A stretch of 64,000 nt of DNA from CAYZXL01 sp964482435 (GTDB taxonomy: Bacteria; Auribacterota; JABMQX01): contig CAYZXL010000020.1 of the NCBI GenBank assembly GCA_964482435.1, positions 6,427 to 70,426 on the forward strand. The letters run 5' to 3'. Of this stretch, positions 25,017-34,073 are shown in pieces; position 1 is the stretch's first letter; the number at the start of each line of letters is the position of its first letter. The notes under the pieces are model-generated. The model made no database searches. It had not been told where the DNA came from and saw only the letters and a program-made list of their open reading frames with translations. A program made the translations under genes and the position numbers.

Positions 25017-25718
25017 TCAGTAAGTTTTCGGGCGGGGGGCGTAAGGGCGAAGGGCGAGGTACTGCCGTACTTGTTCGATTCGGTCCGGGCGGTCAAGGAT
25101 TGTAATTGTGGCGAGGTCTTCGTAGAAGCGGAGGCGCTTCCCCGCCCGGCGGTAATCTTCCGATTCGGGCTTCAGGATTCGTCTCACTCCTTCGTAGCTG
25201 TCCTCGGCAATTTCGCTGGCGAGCGTTGGCTTTGCCTCCAGAAAAGGTGGGTCAACAAGGCTCAGGACAGTGAGAACGTTGCCGGAAAGTTCCCCGGAAG
25301 TGGCGAGGAGAAAGGTCATCCGATCCTCGAGCATCGTTTGAAGGCAGACAACAAACTCTGCGTCTCCGGCAATCAGGGCGTGCCGCGAGTATTTCTCGAC
25401 CGAAAACAGAGTGCCGGCGTTCTGCGAGTTCTCGATGAGCAAGTCGCGAACGACGCCGCTTTGGAGGAGCTTTTCGGCGCGCAACAACTCCTCCCTGGAA
25501 AGCTCCAGCTCCCGCCGGATGAAAGCTGGCTTGTGCATCGCTTTGGTTACGAAGTCCTTGTAGTCCTGGCGCCTCCAGACAATTCCACCGCCGACTTTTC
25601 TTTCAGGCCGGGACAGCGGCGCATGTGTGGAGGCCGAATCGGCGGCGTAGAATGGGGGAAAGGAAGCTGACGAAAACGCCGCGGTGAGGGTGAAAAGAAG
25701 AGCGCGCCGTATCCTCAT
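25017..25718 (-). CDS. Exported protein sharing a C-terminal domain with the next gene
   Basis: 233 aa. Signal peptide 1-26 (ALLFTLTAAFSSASFPPFYA). Mostly helical. The C-terminal segment FYEDLATITILDRPDRIEQV, RQYLALRPYAP parallels the end of the protein at 25832-27640 (WFNDRLGTVTVKDSAENLDQV, YNFMESRPYLVQ), so both share a small beta-alpha-beta domain ending in RPY, similar in plan to the N-domains of secretins. Both genes have the same direction with about 110 bases between them. No family name known to me. Confidence 0.7.
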   Translation of the reverse strand: MRIRRALLFTLTAAFSSASFPPFYAADSASTHAPLSRPERKVGGGIVWRRQDYKDFVTKAMHKPAFIRRELELSREELLRAEKLLQSGVVRDLLIENSQNAGTLFSVEKYSRHALIAGDAEFVVCLQTMLEDRMTFLLATSGELSGNVLTVLSLVDPPFLEAKPTLASEIAEDSYEGVRRILKPESEDYRRAGKRLRFYEDLATITILDRPDRIEQVRQYLALRPYAPRPKTY

Positions 25719-25831
25719 TTCATTGCGTCACAGGCATGGAGGTTTCGCCAGATCGGACCTCACACGACAACGCTTCCCGTTCGGCACGCAGGATATTGCG
25801 ACCGGCTCTCCTCAACCGCACCCCTTCCATT

Positions 25832-27640
25832 TCACTTCTGCACAAGGTAAGGTCTCGACTCCATGAAGTTATAGACCTGGTCGAGGTTCTCCGCCGAATC
25901 CTTGACGGTCACGGTGCCGAGGCGGTCATTGAACCACCATTCTCTTCCCAGGGGAGCCTTCTCGGATGACCGCAGGACGTCATCCGCTGCCGCGTAGTTG
26001 TCGGTTGCCGTGCGAAGTGCGGCGTTGGGGTCGCTCTCGAAGAATCTCAAGTCCACAAGCGGAACAACATCCGCAACAAGGTCACCCATTTCCTCCCGCG
26101 TGAACAGCCGGTACGTCAGGTCGTCATCAATAATTGTCCGCACCTTCATGACGTCGTCGGGCGGGGCAGTTATGGTAAGCCTCTGCTTCATCTTGTCAAA
26201 GACGATTCGGCTTTTCTCGCCCCCTTCGCCTCCGGCAAGAAGGCTTTCGATGATCCCTTTGGAAATCAGGTCCTGGACCCTGTTGGACTGCCACCAGTCG
26301 AGGTCGTAATTTCTCGTGACGAGGACCCGTTGCAACTCACTCTTCCTTGCGATCGAGACGCCTTCCGGTGCGACTTCCGGTTCCGGTTCTGCTATTTCCT
26401 CAACCTCCGGCTCAGGGGGGATAATCACCTCTTGCTCCTCGACGTACGGAGGCGGCTCAGCGTACCATCCGCCATCGTAGTAATACTGACCGGTGACAGG
26501 GACCGGGACGAAGACCGGATAAGGCACCGGTTCATAGGCAACCCACCGCCCGTATTGGAAAATGTGGCCGCAGCTTGGTCCGTGGATATGCCCAAGCGGG
26601 AAGGGAAGCCATCGCCCGTGGCCGAAGTAGTAATTGGAGCTCCGGCCGTAATAGTAGTAAGGGCGTCTGTACGTATTGCGCCGCTGCGCGCCGTAATACC
26701 AGCGCGAATGCATGTCCGGAACAGTGTGGCCCCGGCTGTACCGGGAGGTTACGTAATCCCCGGCATGGCCGCGGGAGAACCTCGATGTCACAAAATCGCC
26801 CGTGCTGCCCCGAGAATATCGTGGAGTTACATAGTCTCGAGCACCGCCACGGGAGTACCGTGAGGTTACGTACGGCGCGCCGGTGCGGCTGCGAATAGTG
26901 CCCGGGATAACCCCGGAGCCACGTGCGGCGGTCGCCGTTTCCCGCGCCACGGCTCTCGGCAGAGCGCTGAACCCCTGGAATTCCGGCCTCGTCGGGCGAG
27001 ACGACTCGCTCGTCGCGATTGTCCCCGTGGATACACGCGGCGTCCGAACCGTGAGGGAACGTGGGCTTGTCGGGAGGGTGGAGGTACTGGATTCGGAAGA
27101 CGACCGAGCTCTCGCACCGGCCATGTCCATGATTCTTCGACCAAGCGTCGTCATCCTCGGAGTGCTCACCGGCTGCGTGACCGTGGCGGTCGCCCGCGAA
27201 ACAGGCGCAGAACCGATGGAACGCGTGGCTGGAGGACGAGAGACAACCGCCTGTTTTGGGACAGTGCGCTCAACAGTGGGGCTCGGCCGCGGCGCTGTCC
27301 TGATCGCCGGAATCGTAGCAGCCCGTGTCGGCCGAGGACTTGCAGACCTCACGGAAACCGGCGGTGAGGACCTCGGCGCCGGGGTGAACGTCGGGCGGGC
27401 AGGGGACGGAGAAGTCCTGACGGGCGTCTGCGATTTCTCTCCCTTCGCCTTCTCGAGAATAGTCCTGCCAAGCCGAGAAAGGGCAGCCCCCCAAACCTTA
27501 GCTTGCGGGACGAAGAGAGTTGCCCCAGCTCGAGTTACAAAGAGTCCAGTCGCTCTCGCGTGTCCTTGTCCGCTCGCCGCTCCAGCAGCGCCGAAAACAA
27601 GCATCAGCACGACAGCACTTGCGGCAAACAACCTTTTCAT
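25832..27640 (-). CDS. Large secreted repeat protein with SR/P-rich N-terminus
   Basis: 602 aa. AGGAGG lies eight bases before the ATG. Signal peptide 1-25 (SAVVLMLVFGAAGAASG). About 70-250 is low-complexity, rich in Pro, Ser, Thr, Arg. Then four near-perfect 13-residue repeats of the form (D/P)(Y/F)VT.R(Y/F)SRG... (plus strand about 26,735-26,890). Then a Tyr-rich block (RRPYYYYGRSSNYYFGHGRW), an acidic proline stretch (PPEPEVEEIAEPEPEVAPE), and a folded C-terminus with two units of a small domain (RLTITAPPDDVMKVRTII; GTVTVKDSAENLDQVYNF). Surface or envelope-matrix protein, function unknown. Confidence 0.75.
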   Translation of the reverse strand: MKRLFAASAVVLMLVFGAAGAASGQGHARATGLFVTRAGATLFVPQAKVWGAALSRLGRTILEKAKGEKSQTPVRTSPSPARPTFTPAPRSSPPVSVRSASPRPTRAATIPAIRTAPRPSPTVERTVPKQAVVSRPPATRSIGSAPVSRATATVTQPVSTPRMTTLGRRIMDMAGARARSSSESSTSTLPTSPRSLTVRTPRVSTGTIATSESSRPTRPEFQGFSALPRAVARETATAARGSGVIPGTIRSRTGAPYVTSRYSRGGARDYVTPRYSRGSTGDFVTSRFSRGHAGDYVTSRYSRGHTVPDMHSRWYYGAQRRNTYRRPYYYYGRSSNYYFGHGRWLPFPLGHIHGPSCGHIFQYGRWVAYEPVPYPVFVPVPVTGQYYYDGGWYAEPPPYVEEQEVIIPPEPEVEEIAEPEPEVAPEGVSIARKSELQRVLVTRNYDLDWWQSNRVQDLISKGIIESLLAGGEGGEKSRIVFDKMKQRLTITAPPDDVMKVRTIIDDDLTYRLFTREEMGDLVADVVPLVDLRFFESDPNAALRTATDNYAAADDVLRSSEKAPLGREWWFNDRLGTVTVKDSAENLDQVYNFMESRPYLVQK

Positions 27641-27811
27641 ATTTGGGCCCTCCTGAAGACCAACTTAAGTAAATATAGCACATCGAGTGGCGAATTTCAA
27701 GCCCTTTTGCGTACTCAATAGTTTAGACGATTCCGACTTCAATCATATTCATTATGTGCGCCGCTCATGAGCGACTCGCCTGAAAATAACCGCTACGCGG
27801 CGAGCGGGGAC

Positions 27812-27944
27812 TCTCTCGCAAAGCCGCGAAGGACGCAAAGGAGCAAGCCCCGTGAATTCCTGGGGTCTTAGCGTCTTGGCGAGAAAAAAGACGGTTGATA
27901 GGAGGATTTTCAGGTCTCCGGGTGAGCGCAAGGTCATGACGGAC
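27812..27944. repeat. Type B long repeat, copy 1
   Basis: Blocks tctctcgcaaagccgcgaag-gacgcaaag, tagcgtcttggcgagaaaa, and ggtctccgggtg(a)gcgcaag occur in the same order and spacing at 33940-34073. The start and end of the first half are roughly complementary (tctcgc.../...gcgaga), so the element can fold on itself. Confidence 0.8.
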
Positions 27945-28089
27945 TGCGGTCTCTGCGTTCTCTGCGGTGAATCACCCCGTGACTGAGGGATTGCTCCTGA
28001 GGTGTTTTTTGCCTTGACACTTCATCCCCTTTGCCGTAAGAATGGAAGAGTGGTTAGAGGTGACGAAAGATGGGTGTGGCTGCGAATCG

Positions 28090-28146
28090 GTGGCAGCCCC
28101 CGCGGAACGCGGGGCGGGATTGACATGGGTATGATGCCCATGCCAC
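28090..28146. repeat. Dispersed modular palindromic repeat, copy 3
   Basis: Outer gtggca...tgccac retained; hairpin 1 is replaced by ccccgcggaacgcgggg (7-bp perfect stem, loop gaa), followed by gcgggattga and the usual catgggtatgatgcccatg. The core CCCGCGGAACGCGGG is the same 15-mer as that at the frameshift in the intI relic. Confidence 0.8.
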
Positions 28147-28276
28147 GAAAAAACAGTCGCACCCAAGAAGGCTGTTCTCTCGGTCATGTCAGCCACCTCT
28201 CGGCCGCACAGTCAGGCCAGCGTACCGGTCGAATGCTCCCGAAAGGGGACACCAATTCCGTTTCGGAGGACGGCAA

Positions 28277-28999
28277 ATGTGCCGGTTGGTCCAGTTGGAC
28301 ACGAATGAGAAACACCGCCGCGGCCTCCGCCTTCCGGCGAAAGCCCCAGACCATGCGCGTGCCTTCACTCTGATCGAGTTGATAGTCGTCATCGCCATCA
28401 TAGCAATCCTCGCGGCAATGTTGTTGCCGGCAATCCAGAAGGCAAAAGAGCGAAGTCGCCGCGCCGTTTGCCTATCGAACCTGCGTCAGATTGGCAGCGT
28501 TTTGAACATCTACTCCAACGAAAACAACGGGTATCTTCCAATGCATCCGGGGACCGTCGGGCCGTGGCTTTGGGACCTTCCGGTGGCCACCCGCGACGCC
28601 ATCGTTCGAGCCGGCGCCCAAAGGCATATCTTCTACTGTCCTTCCGGCTCGATACAGGACACAGACGAACTGTGGAGTTTCGGCGGCTACTGCGTTACCG
28701 GCTACTTCTGGCTCATGGAAAGGGTGAGCCGGCAGTTCCCACCTCTGCGCGGGAAAAGCTACCAGACGAGAATTGATGGCGATAACCCGACGAAGACCGA
28801 AATCGTTCTCGACTCGGTTATCTCCCAGGGGCGGAATTTCACCGAGGTGTGGGGCGGATGGAACAGACCTCACCGGACAAGTCATCTGGACGATTATAAG
28901 CCCGCCGGCGGGAACATCCTGTTCCTCGACGGCCATGCGAAGTGGCGCAACTTTGAGGAAATGGAAATCCGGCTCGACCCGCCGGAGCAGTGGTGGTAG
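28277..28999 (+). CDS. Prepilin-like (type II secretion G/pilin, H-x-DG family) protein
   Basis: 240 aa. GGAGG lies seven bases before the ATG. An unusually long leader of 28 residues precedes the class III signal ARAFTLIELIVVIAIIAILA; the residue before Phe is Ala, not the usual Gly, while Glu+5 is present. Then AIQKAKERSRRAVCLSNLRQIG, the helix typical of planctomycete/Lentisphaerae DUF1559-type pilins, and a beta domain ending PAGGNILFLDGHAKWR with the H-x-DG signature. It is processed by prepilin peptidase and assembled in a pseudopilus or used as a surface protein. Stand-alone gene. Confidence 0.85.
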   Translation: MCRLVQLDTNEKHRRGLRLPAKAPDHARAFTLIELIVVIAIIAILAAMLLPAIQKAKERSRRAVCLSNLRQIGSVLNIYSNENNGYLPMHPGTVGPWLWDLPVATRDAIVRAGAQRHIFYCPSGSIQDTDELWSFGGYCVTGYFWLMERVSRQFPPLRGKSYQTRIDGDNPTKTEIVLDSVISQGRNFTEVWGGWNRPHRTSHLDDYKPAGGNILFLDGHAKWRNFEEMEIRLDPPEQWW

Positions 29000-29262
29000 A
29001 GAAAACACCCAGGCGCTCTTCTTGCCGAGCCTTTGTCGACGGTCAAGCATCCTCTCACTCAACTGCTGCGCTATTTCAACGGGGTCGGCCGTGCGTTATA
29101 CTTGATAAAAAGTTGTTTGTTCCTTTGGCGGCAAGAACCGGCCGTGCAAGACGTGGACAAGCCCCGGAACCTGAGAGGGTTTCGGACATTTCCAGCGGCG
29201 AGACGCCGGTAGCCGAAGCAGAGCTACGCCGGGCGAGGCCGCCAAACGGAAAAGACCTGCAA

Positions 29263-29592
29263 ATGACTGGACGCACGGAGATGAAAAACCGTTCGGACAG
29301 AAAAAGGGTTGACGAGATTATCCGGATTCTCCGGGAAGAAATGCTGTATTTGCGAGAGCGCTATGGCGTGCGCTCGCTGGGAGTCTTTGGCTCATATGTG
29401 CGGGGCGAGCAGCGACGGCGCAGCGACCTTGATCTGCTGGTCGAGTTCGACGATACGCCTGGCCTGATCAAATTCATACGGCTGGAGAATGAGCTGAGTG
29501 AGTGCCTGGGGACCAAGGTGGACCTTGTCATGAAGGATGCCCTTAAGCCCCGTGTTGGCAAGCGGGCTTTGTCTGAGGTCGTCCCGATATGA
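29263..29592 (+). CDS. MNT-type nucleotidyltransferase (MntA-like antitoxin)
   Basis: 109 aa from ATG 29263 (103 from ATG 29281, which has GGAG directly before it; the start is uncertain). Nucleotidyltransferase signature VFGSYVRGEQ and SDLDLLVEF with both metal-binding Asp residues, then KVDLVMKDALKPRVGKRALSEVVPI, the usual end of minimal nucleotidyltransferases. In the MntA/HepT systems such proteins AMPylate and silence a HEPN RNase toxin encoded immediately downstream. Here the downstream HEPN frame is truncated. Confidence 0.85.
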   Translation: MTGRTEMKNRSDRKRVDEIIRILREEMLYLRERYGVRSLGVFGSYVRGEQRRRSDLDLLVEFDDTPGLIKFIRLENELSECLGTKVDLVMKDALKPRVGKRALSEVVPI

Positions 29593-29675
29593 AACCGAAA
29601 CGGACAGTCGTCGGCCGGATCCCCGCTGACATGGAAGGGAGCGAGCCGGAACCCGGGACCCGATGGGCGGGCTGA
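29589..29675 (+). pseudogene. Stump of a HEPN (HepT-like) partner
   Basis: Its ATG overlaps the stop of the nucleotidyltransferase (ATGA), exactly as HEPN toxin genes do. It begins MKPKRTVV, like many HEPN/DUF86 proteins, but then reads GRIPADMEGSEP and stops after 28 codons. The helical domain with RxxxxH is absent. Confidence 0.45.
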
Positions 29676-29720
29676 TGCCGGCGAGCCTAACTCACAAACA
29701 CAACATAAGGAGAAGAAAGG

Positions 29721-30773
29721 ATGAAACAACTTCGCAGGACGGCCGCGGTCGCAGTTGCCTCAGTAATTCTTATTGCGTCGTTTTCGGCCCGAGGAGTCGA
29801 GCGGTCGGCGACGCCGCGGAACATCATCCTCATCGGCTGGGACGCGTGCCAGAGGAATCATCTCAAAGAGTGCATCGCCCGAAACGAGGTCCCCAACCTC
29901 ATGAAGCTCGCCAGCGAAGGCAAGCTCGTGGCGATTGACATCCTTCGCACGACCGACACTAAAGCGGGCTGGACTCAGATTCTCACCGGCTACGAGCCGG
30001 AGACAACCGGCGTCTTCAGCAACGGGATTTATCAGCCGATTCCCGTCGGCTATACGGTCTTTGAGCGGTTGGAGAAATTCTTCGGCCCCGACAACATTGC
30101 CACCGTCGCAGTAATCGGCAAAAAGGGGCACGTTGACGCCGACCCGCCGCAGAAAATCCCCATGGAAAAACTCCTCCAACGCGAGAAGCGCGCGGCAGCG
30201 AAGGGCAAGACAAGACCCGCCCGCCCCGAGGGAGGCGGAATTGTTGAGGAGGGTGGCAAACAATACTGGGTCGTCCCGGGCAAGCCTTACGCCAACACGA
30301 AAGACCACATTGACGTTTTCATCAACGGGCTGATTCAGAACGAGAAGGTTCTTGCGACCGCCATCGAGCACCTGGAGAAGTGTAAGGACAAGCGGTTCTT
30401 CTTTTTCATCCACTTTGCCGAGCCGGACCACCTCGGGCACGCCAACGGCGAGAATTCCAAAGAATACACTGGCGGCATCATCTCCGATGACGAATGCACC
30501 GGGAAGATTGTTGCGAAGTTGAAGGAACTCGGCCTCTACGACAAGACCCTCGTTTACATCACCGCCGACCACGGCTTCGACGAGGGACTGAAGAGCCACA
30601 GGGATGCCCCGTACGTCTTCCTGGCGACGAACGACCCGACGGTCGTCCGACGCGGCCTCCGCCAGGACATCACGCCGACGATTCTGAAGCGCTTCGGGCT
30701 GGATTTGAGGAAGATTGATCCGCCCCTCGACGGCCATCCGCTCACCGAGCCTTACACTCCGCCCATCTGGTGA
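29721..30773 (+). CDS. Exported alkaline-phosphatase-superfamily enzyme (sulfatase/phosphodiesterase-like)
   Basis: 350 aa. AAGGAGAAGAAAGG before the ATG. Signal peptide 1-25. Metal-site motifs of the superfamily: NIILIGWDAC (Asp41), KAGWTQILTGYEP with candidate nucleophile Thr85, FFFFIHFAEPDHLGHANG (Asp/His pair), VYITADHGFDEG (Asp-His), and HRDAPYVFLA (last His). A Thr nucleophile and no sulfatase CxPxR signature favour phosphatase or phosphodiesterase activity on a periplasmic substrate. Confidence 0.88.
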   Translation: MKQLRRTAAVAVASVILIASFSARGVERSATPRNIILIGWDACQRNHLKECIARNEVPNLMKLASEGKLVAIDILRTTDTKAGWTQILTGYEPETTGVFSNGIYQPIPVGYTVFERLEKFFGPDNIATVAVIGKKGHVDADPPQKIPMEKLLQREKRAAAKGKTRPARPEGGGIVEEGGKQYWVVPGKPYANTKDHIDVFINGLIQNEKVLATAIEHLEKCKDKRFFFFIHFAEPDHLGHANGENSKEYTGGIISDDECTGKIVAKLKELGLYDKTLVYITADHGFDEGLKSHRDAPYVFLATNDPTVVRRGLRQDITPTILKRFGLDLRKIDPPLDGHPLTEPYTPPIW

Positions 30774-31498
30774 CGGGCCGCGCAGCGCGCGGTTGGGCAC
30801 GGTCTTGGCGGGTCGGTGGGACCCTGGGGGTGACGGTGGCCCCCGGCTTCGGGCATACGCACTCGAGGACGATGTCCAGAGCTTCCCTCGGCGCGACCAA
30901 CCGAGTCTCCTTTCCAATCACGGGAAGCCAGGACGTTTCCATCCTGACCCTATCGCCCGGAGACCATCGCACAAAGTTCCAGGCTCACGGGGTCGGAGGC
31001 CCTTTGCTAACCTTCGCTCCTGCATCAGTCTGAATCCTGCCCCGCCCCTTGTCAAGCCAGTTCGCCGGAGTGTTCCCGCATCCCCTGCGGGACGACGAGT
31101 GTGCAGGATCGCGACCGCAACGGTTGCCCGGTTGCCAACGTCCGGGGCACGGACACGGGGTCGGGTACACATGTGGAGATCTGAGGGGTCGGCGGGCATG
31201 TCCTTGCTGGCGTGCTGAATATGTGATTTCCAGACATCCTTTGCGGCCTGGCGAGGCCCCTCTCCATCTCGCCGACCCGGGCCGCGCGCTTGGGCGACAG
31301 GGCGGAGTTGCCGCGCTGGGGGTGCACCCCGAGGTCATCGCCCCCTGGTGCAGACAGGGATCAGGTGCACTCCTCAGCCGCACCAAGACGGAACGCCCGG
31401 CAGAGGTCGCACTGCAGAGCCTTTAAGGCCCAAACTCACCGCGGGGGAGCCGCGCGCGGCTGCGGGCTTGGCTGGGCTGCAGCTGCCTCGAGCCAGGT
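30774..31498. other. Gene-poor stretch, about 725 bp
   Basis: No believable gene. A palindrome TCCCGCA-TCCCC-TGCGGGA at 31074-31092 has the same design as the repeat modules elsewhere. The stretch 31,100-31,490 is very G+C-rich with several short self-complementary parts, none convincing as a known RNA. Confidence 0.45.
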
Positions 31499-32722
31499 TC
31501 ATTCAACCTTCCTGATTTCGAGACGCTTTATCGAGGAAGAGGGAATTGTCAGAATAATACCGTATTCGTCCGATGATTTGAAGGCTCCGGAGATAACTCC
31601 TTCCCCTCTGATCTTCTCTCCATTCATAAGCAGTATCTCTAATTCCTTCCCGGATGTCGTCTTCGCGGCGCTAATGAGCTGTATCTTATCAAGGGGCAAA
31701 TCAACCTTACCTTCCCCAATTTTCACAGCTACCGCCGCGCTGACAAATTCACTCAGCTTCCATTCCTTGCCATCCCAGGTGGTGCACACCCCCTTTACTA
31801 TTGCTTTTCCTTCCTTGGGCTTTTCCTTACGCCCCAGGTCTGATGCGAAATCTCGCATTGATACAAGTCCATGGCCGAGGGACCGGTTGATGTGGAGCCG
31901 CCAGGACCCGATCCAGTTCCGACCCTCAATCCGCAATTCGTCCACTCCATAGCCGATGGTTTTCCCCTTGAGTTCAAGGTCCCTGTCAGCCCCGGGCGGA
32001 CGGTAAACAACATCAACGATCAGGGGTTTGTTAGCATGATCGACGAAATCAATCCTGCGAAGGAAACTCATCGGGATGTCAGCTTCATAATCGTCCACGA
32101 CCAGGGGAAACAAATCCCGCCGCCCGCCGGAGAATAGCCCATAGTAGACGGCGCTTTCATGCAGGTCTATGGTCGTGATATCAGCCAGGTCAAGCTCTCC
32201 TCCCGAGCTTAACTTCATCCGGGCGCATAAACCCCCACTTGTCCAAGTCATTGAGGTCTTAGCGGCGTTGCGAACGGCCAGGTCTTTTATCTTTTGGCAA
32301 GGTATCGAAAACGGAACGGACGCGAGCCCAGAAATCGTGGCCGCTCCTGAAAGGGTGCCCCCTATATCACCAGCCAACACTTCCAGACCGTTGATGAATT
32401 TTACCGTCCAACGTCTGGAATCAGGCTCCGCAAGGCGAACGGACTCTACCGTCGTAAACTTTGAACTTACGTTGGCCCAATTCTGCCAGGTATTCTCTCC
32501 CCTCTTGTAGAAAAGAGTTATTTCAAGGTTGCTTTGGGGATCAATAGACGAGAGGCTCACTCTGTTACCCCCCAAATCAGTCAACTCAGCTCCTATTCCC
32601 TCCCCCTCGCCAACGGAATGCGCTGCTTGCGCCCAAAAAAACAGAGCGGACACCAGGATGCGAACGGGTTTTGAGACAGACCTTTTCGCACTGAGAGTTT
32701 CGCTGGCCACACATGTCCTCAT
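31499..32722 (-). CDS. Exported protein with NPCBM/carbohydrate-like and repeated beta modules, unknown function
   Basis: 407 aa. ATG at 32722 with GGAGG six bases upstream; a longer frame to 32857 is rejected. Signal peptide at about 18-37 (PVRILVSALFFWAQAAHS). The body has repeated short units of the type G..V.L..I.....SV.....S, as in IGAELTDLGGNRVSLSSIDP, TSGGLCARMKLSSGGELDLADITTID and TTSGKELEILLMNGEKIRGE, each giving a strand pair followed by a 'substrate' loop. RNWIGSWRLHINRSLGHGL lies in the middle. Similar secreted proteins are common in planctomycete-like genomes. Function unknown. Confidence 0.7.
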   Translation of the reverse strand: MRTCVASETLSAKRSVSKPVRILVSALFFWAQAAHSVGEGEGIGAELTDLGGNRVSLSSIDPQSNLEITLFYKRGENTWQNWANVSSKFTTVESVRLAEPDSRRWTVKFINGLEVLAGDIGGTLSGAATISGLASVPFSIPCQKIKDLAVRNAAKTSMTWTSGGLCARMKLSSGGELDLADITTIDLHESAVYYGLFSGGRRDLFPLVVDDYEADIPMSFLRRIDFVDHANKPLIVDVVYRPPGADRDLELKGKTIGYGVDELRIEGRNWIGSWRLHINRSLGHGLVSMRDFASDLGRKEKPKEGKAIVKGVCTTWDGKEWKLSEFVSAAVAVKIGEGKVDLPLDKIQLISAAKTTSGKELEILLMNGEKIRGEGVISGAFKSSDEYGIILTIPSSSIKRLEIRKVE

Positions 32723-33263
32723 CGCAGTCCTCCCGCACTGGCGTTGGAACCGACTCTCCGCCTGCAAGTGAAGGTCAACAACCACCATGCAGCCTGCATA
32801 AAGCGGTAAGGGCAGGCTGTTTGTCTGCGGATGAGAACTCTCGCGACACTGAGCCACATCCGCGTAAGCTCCGTCCGGTCAGAGTGCTGGCGGTACCCGG
32901 CCCCCCCATGCTTCCCATTTTGGCTCACTTTTGCTCATCACTTCGATAACATACCTTATTCTATCGCACGGTTGGGGCGTGTCAAGCCAATTTCTCCTGA
33001 AGAACTGCGCGTTAAACGCCGCCCGCTACGTTTCCTATCGCAGTCAATGCACCTCCTTGCGTGTTCGCGCCTCTGGCCGTCCGGCGCGTCAACCGTCTAT
33101 ACGCGCACCACGCCGGGATTCCCGACGCACGCTCGGTACCCGGGCGCGGGCACGCTTTGCCAGAACTCTCTTGGACGCGGTTTCTCTCCCCAGGGCGCCG
33201 AGGCGCGTCCTTATCTGATCCGCAGTCATCTTCGCGTCTTTGAGCCTTCGGGGTTTATCTCTT
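32723..33263. other. Intergenic stretch, about 540 bp
   Basis: On the minus strand a 46-codon frame (from about 33224) starting MTADQIRTRLGALGRE follows the MocA stop, but it lacks a ribosome site and I cannot assign it; it might be a truncated gene. Nothing else recognised. Confidence 0.35.
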
Positions 33264-33860
33264 CTATGTATTCTCGTCGAACGAGACGAGCTCGCGTCGG
33301 TAGTCCTCGGGAGAGTCTATATCCGAAAGCACTGCGGGACTTGATACGTTCAACTCGAAGATGTCGTCTGCGTGAGCGTGGAGAAGACCACGAAGTCCTG
33401 TATCATCGAAGGAGGACATAATCTCATCGCGATACTGCATTGAGAGTATTACGGGATGCCCGCGTTTGCCGCGGTAAACCGGGACGAGAATCCCTTTGTG
33501 GGTGGTGCTGAAGGATTGAACCATGTGGCTGACCAGCTCGGAGGTAATCGCGGGCTGGTCACCAAGTGCTACTAAAACCTTCTCACACCATTGCGGGAGG
33601 ACTTGAAGTCCGCAGCGAACAGAAGAGAGCATACCGAGCTTGTAATCGGGATTGGTAACAATGGTCACCCGGCGGAGGGATAGCTCGTCGGCTATTCTGC
33701 TCCCTTCGTGGCCCACCACGACGTAAACCGCGCCGATGTTGGAGTGGAGGAGTTCATCAACGACATGGGCGATAAGGGTTTTGCCGCCGAAAGGCAGGAG
33801 CAGTTTCTGGGACCCCATTCGGCGGGACTCGCCCGCGGCGAGAACGATTGCACAAATCAT
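33264..33860 (-). CDS. mocA: Molybdenum cofactor cytidylyltransferase-like protein (MocA family)
   Basis: 198 aa from the ATG at 33860; the frame is open to 33890. NTP-transferase signature AIVLAAGESRRMGSQKLLLPFG at 4-25 (LAAGxSxRMGxxK), then VVVGHEGSRIAD, LVALGDQPAITSELV (metal-binding GDQP), and VPVYRGKRGHPVILS (the RGHP of the MocA/MobA-like group). It would transfer CMP to molybdopterin to form the dinucleotide cofactor of CoxL/IorB-type hydroxylases. It lies next to xdhC and the hydroxylase genes on the same strand, which fits. Confidence 0.88.
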   Translation of the reverse strand: MICAIVLAAGESRRMGSQKLLLPFGGKTLIAHVVDELLHSNIGAVYVVVGHEGSRIADELSLRRVTIVTNPDYKLGMLSSVRCGLQVLPQWCEKVLVALGDQPAITSELVSHMVQSFSTTHKGILVPVYRGKRGHPVILSMQYRDEIMSSFDDTGLRGLLHAHADDIFELNVSSPAVLSDIDSPEDYRRELVSFDENT

Positions 33861-33939
33861 CGCTGCACCATGTCGCCCGGCGTCCTGCATCCGCTGCCCT
33901 GAAAATTGGCGCTACCCCATCCAGTTACAAGGGGAATGG

Positions 33940-34073
33940 TCTCTCGCAAAGCCGCGAAGGACGCAAAGCAGTACGGCCTACGAATTCTTGGCGCGTTAGC
34001 GTCTTGGCGAGAAAAAACGGGCCGTATGGGGGCATTTTCATGGTCTCCGGGTGAACGCAAGTTCACGACGGGC
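33940..34073. repeat. Type B long repeat, copy 2
   Basis: Same blocks as 27812-27944 (tctctcgcaaagccgcgaag; tagcgtcttggcgagaaaa; ggtctccgggtgaacgcaag). The repeat ends inside the xdhC reading frame: the stop and last residues of XdhC (34063-34073) fall in it. Confidence 0.8.

Larger units (their letters stand above)
27641..28276. other. Intergenic stretch with two dispersed repeats
   Basis: No gene seen. It contains the type B repeat (27812-27944) and the modular palindromic repeat copy 3 (28090-28146). Confidence 0.6.

Noticed and set aside
24372..25670. 432-codon plus-strand open frame
   Set aside because: A chance join of antisense intI, the tnpC relic and antisense of the exported protein at 25017-25718; only the tnpC part is meaningful.
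29760..30917. 385-codon minus-strand open frame
   Set aside because: Antisense to the phosphatase-superfamily gene with its intact metal motifs.
33087..33224. 46-codon frame MTADQIRTRLGALGRE... after mocA, possibly a truncated DNA-alkylation-repair-like gene
   Set aside because: Only the first dozen residues are suggestive, with no ribosome site and no further motif; not enough to call.
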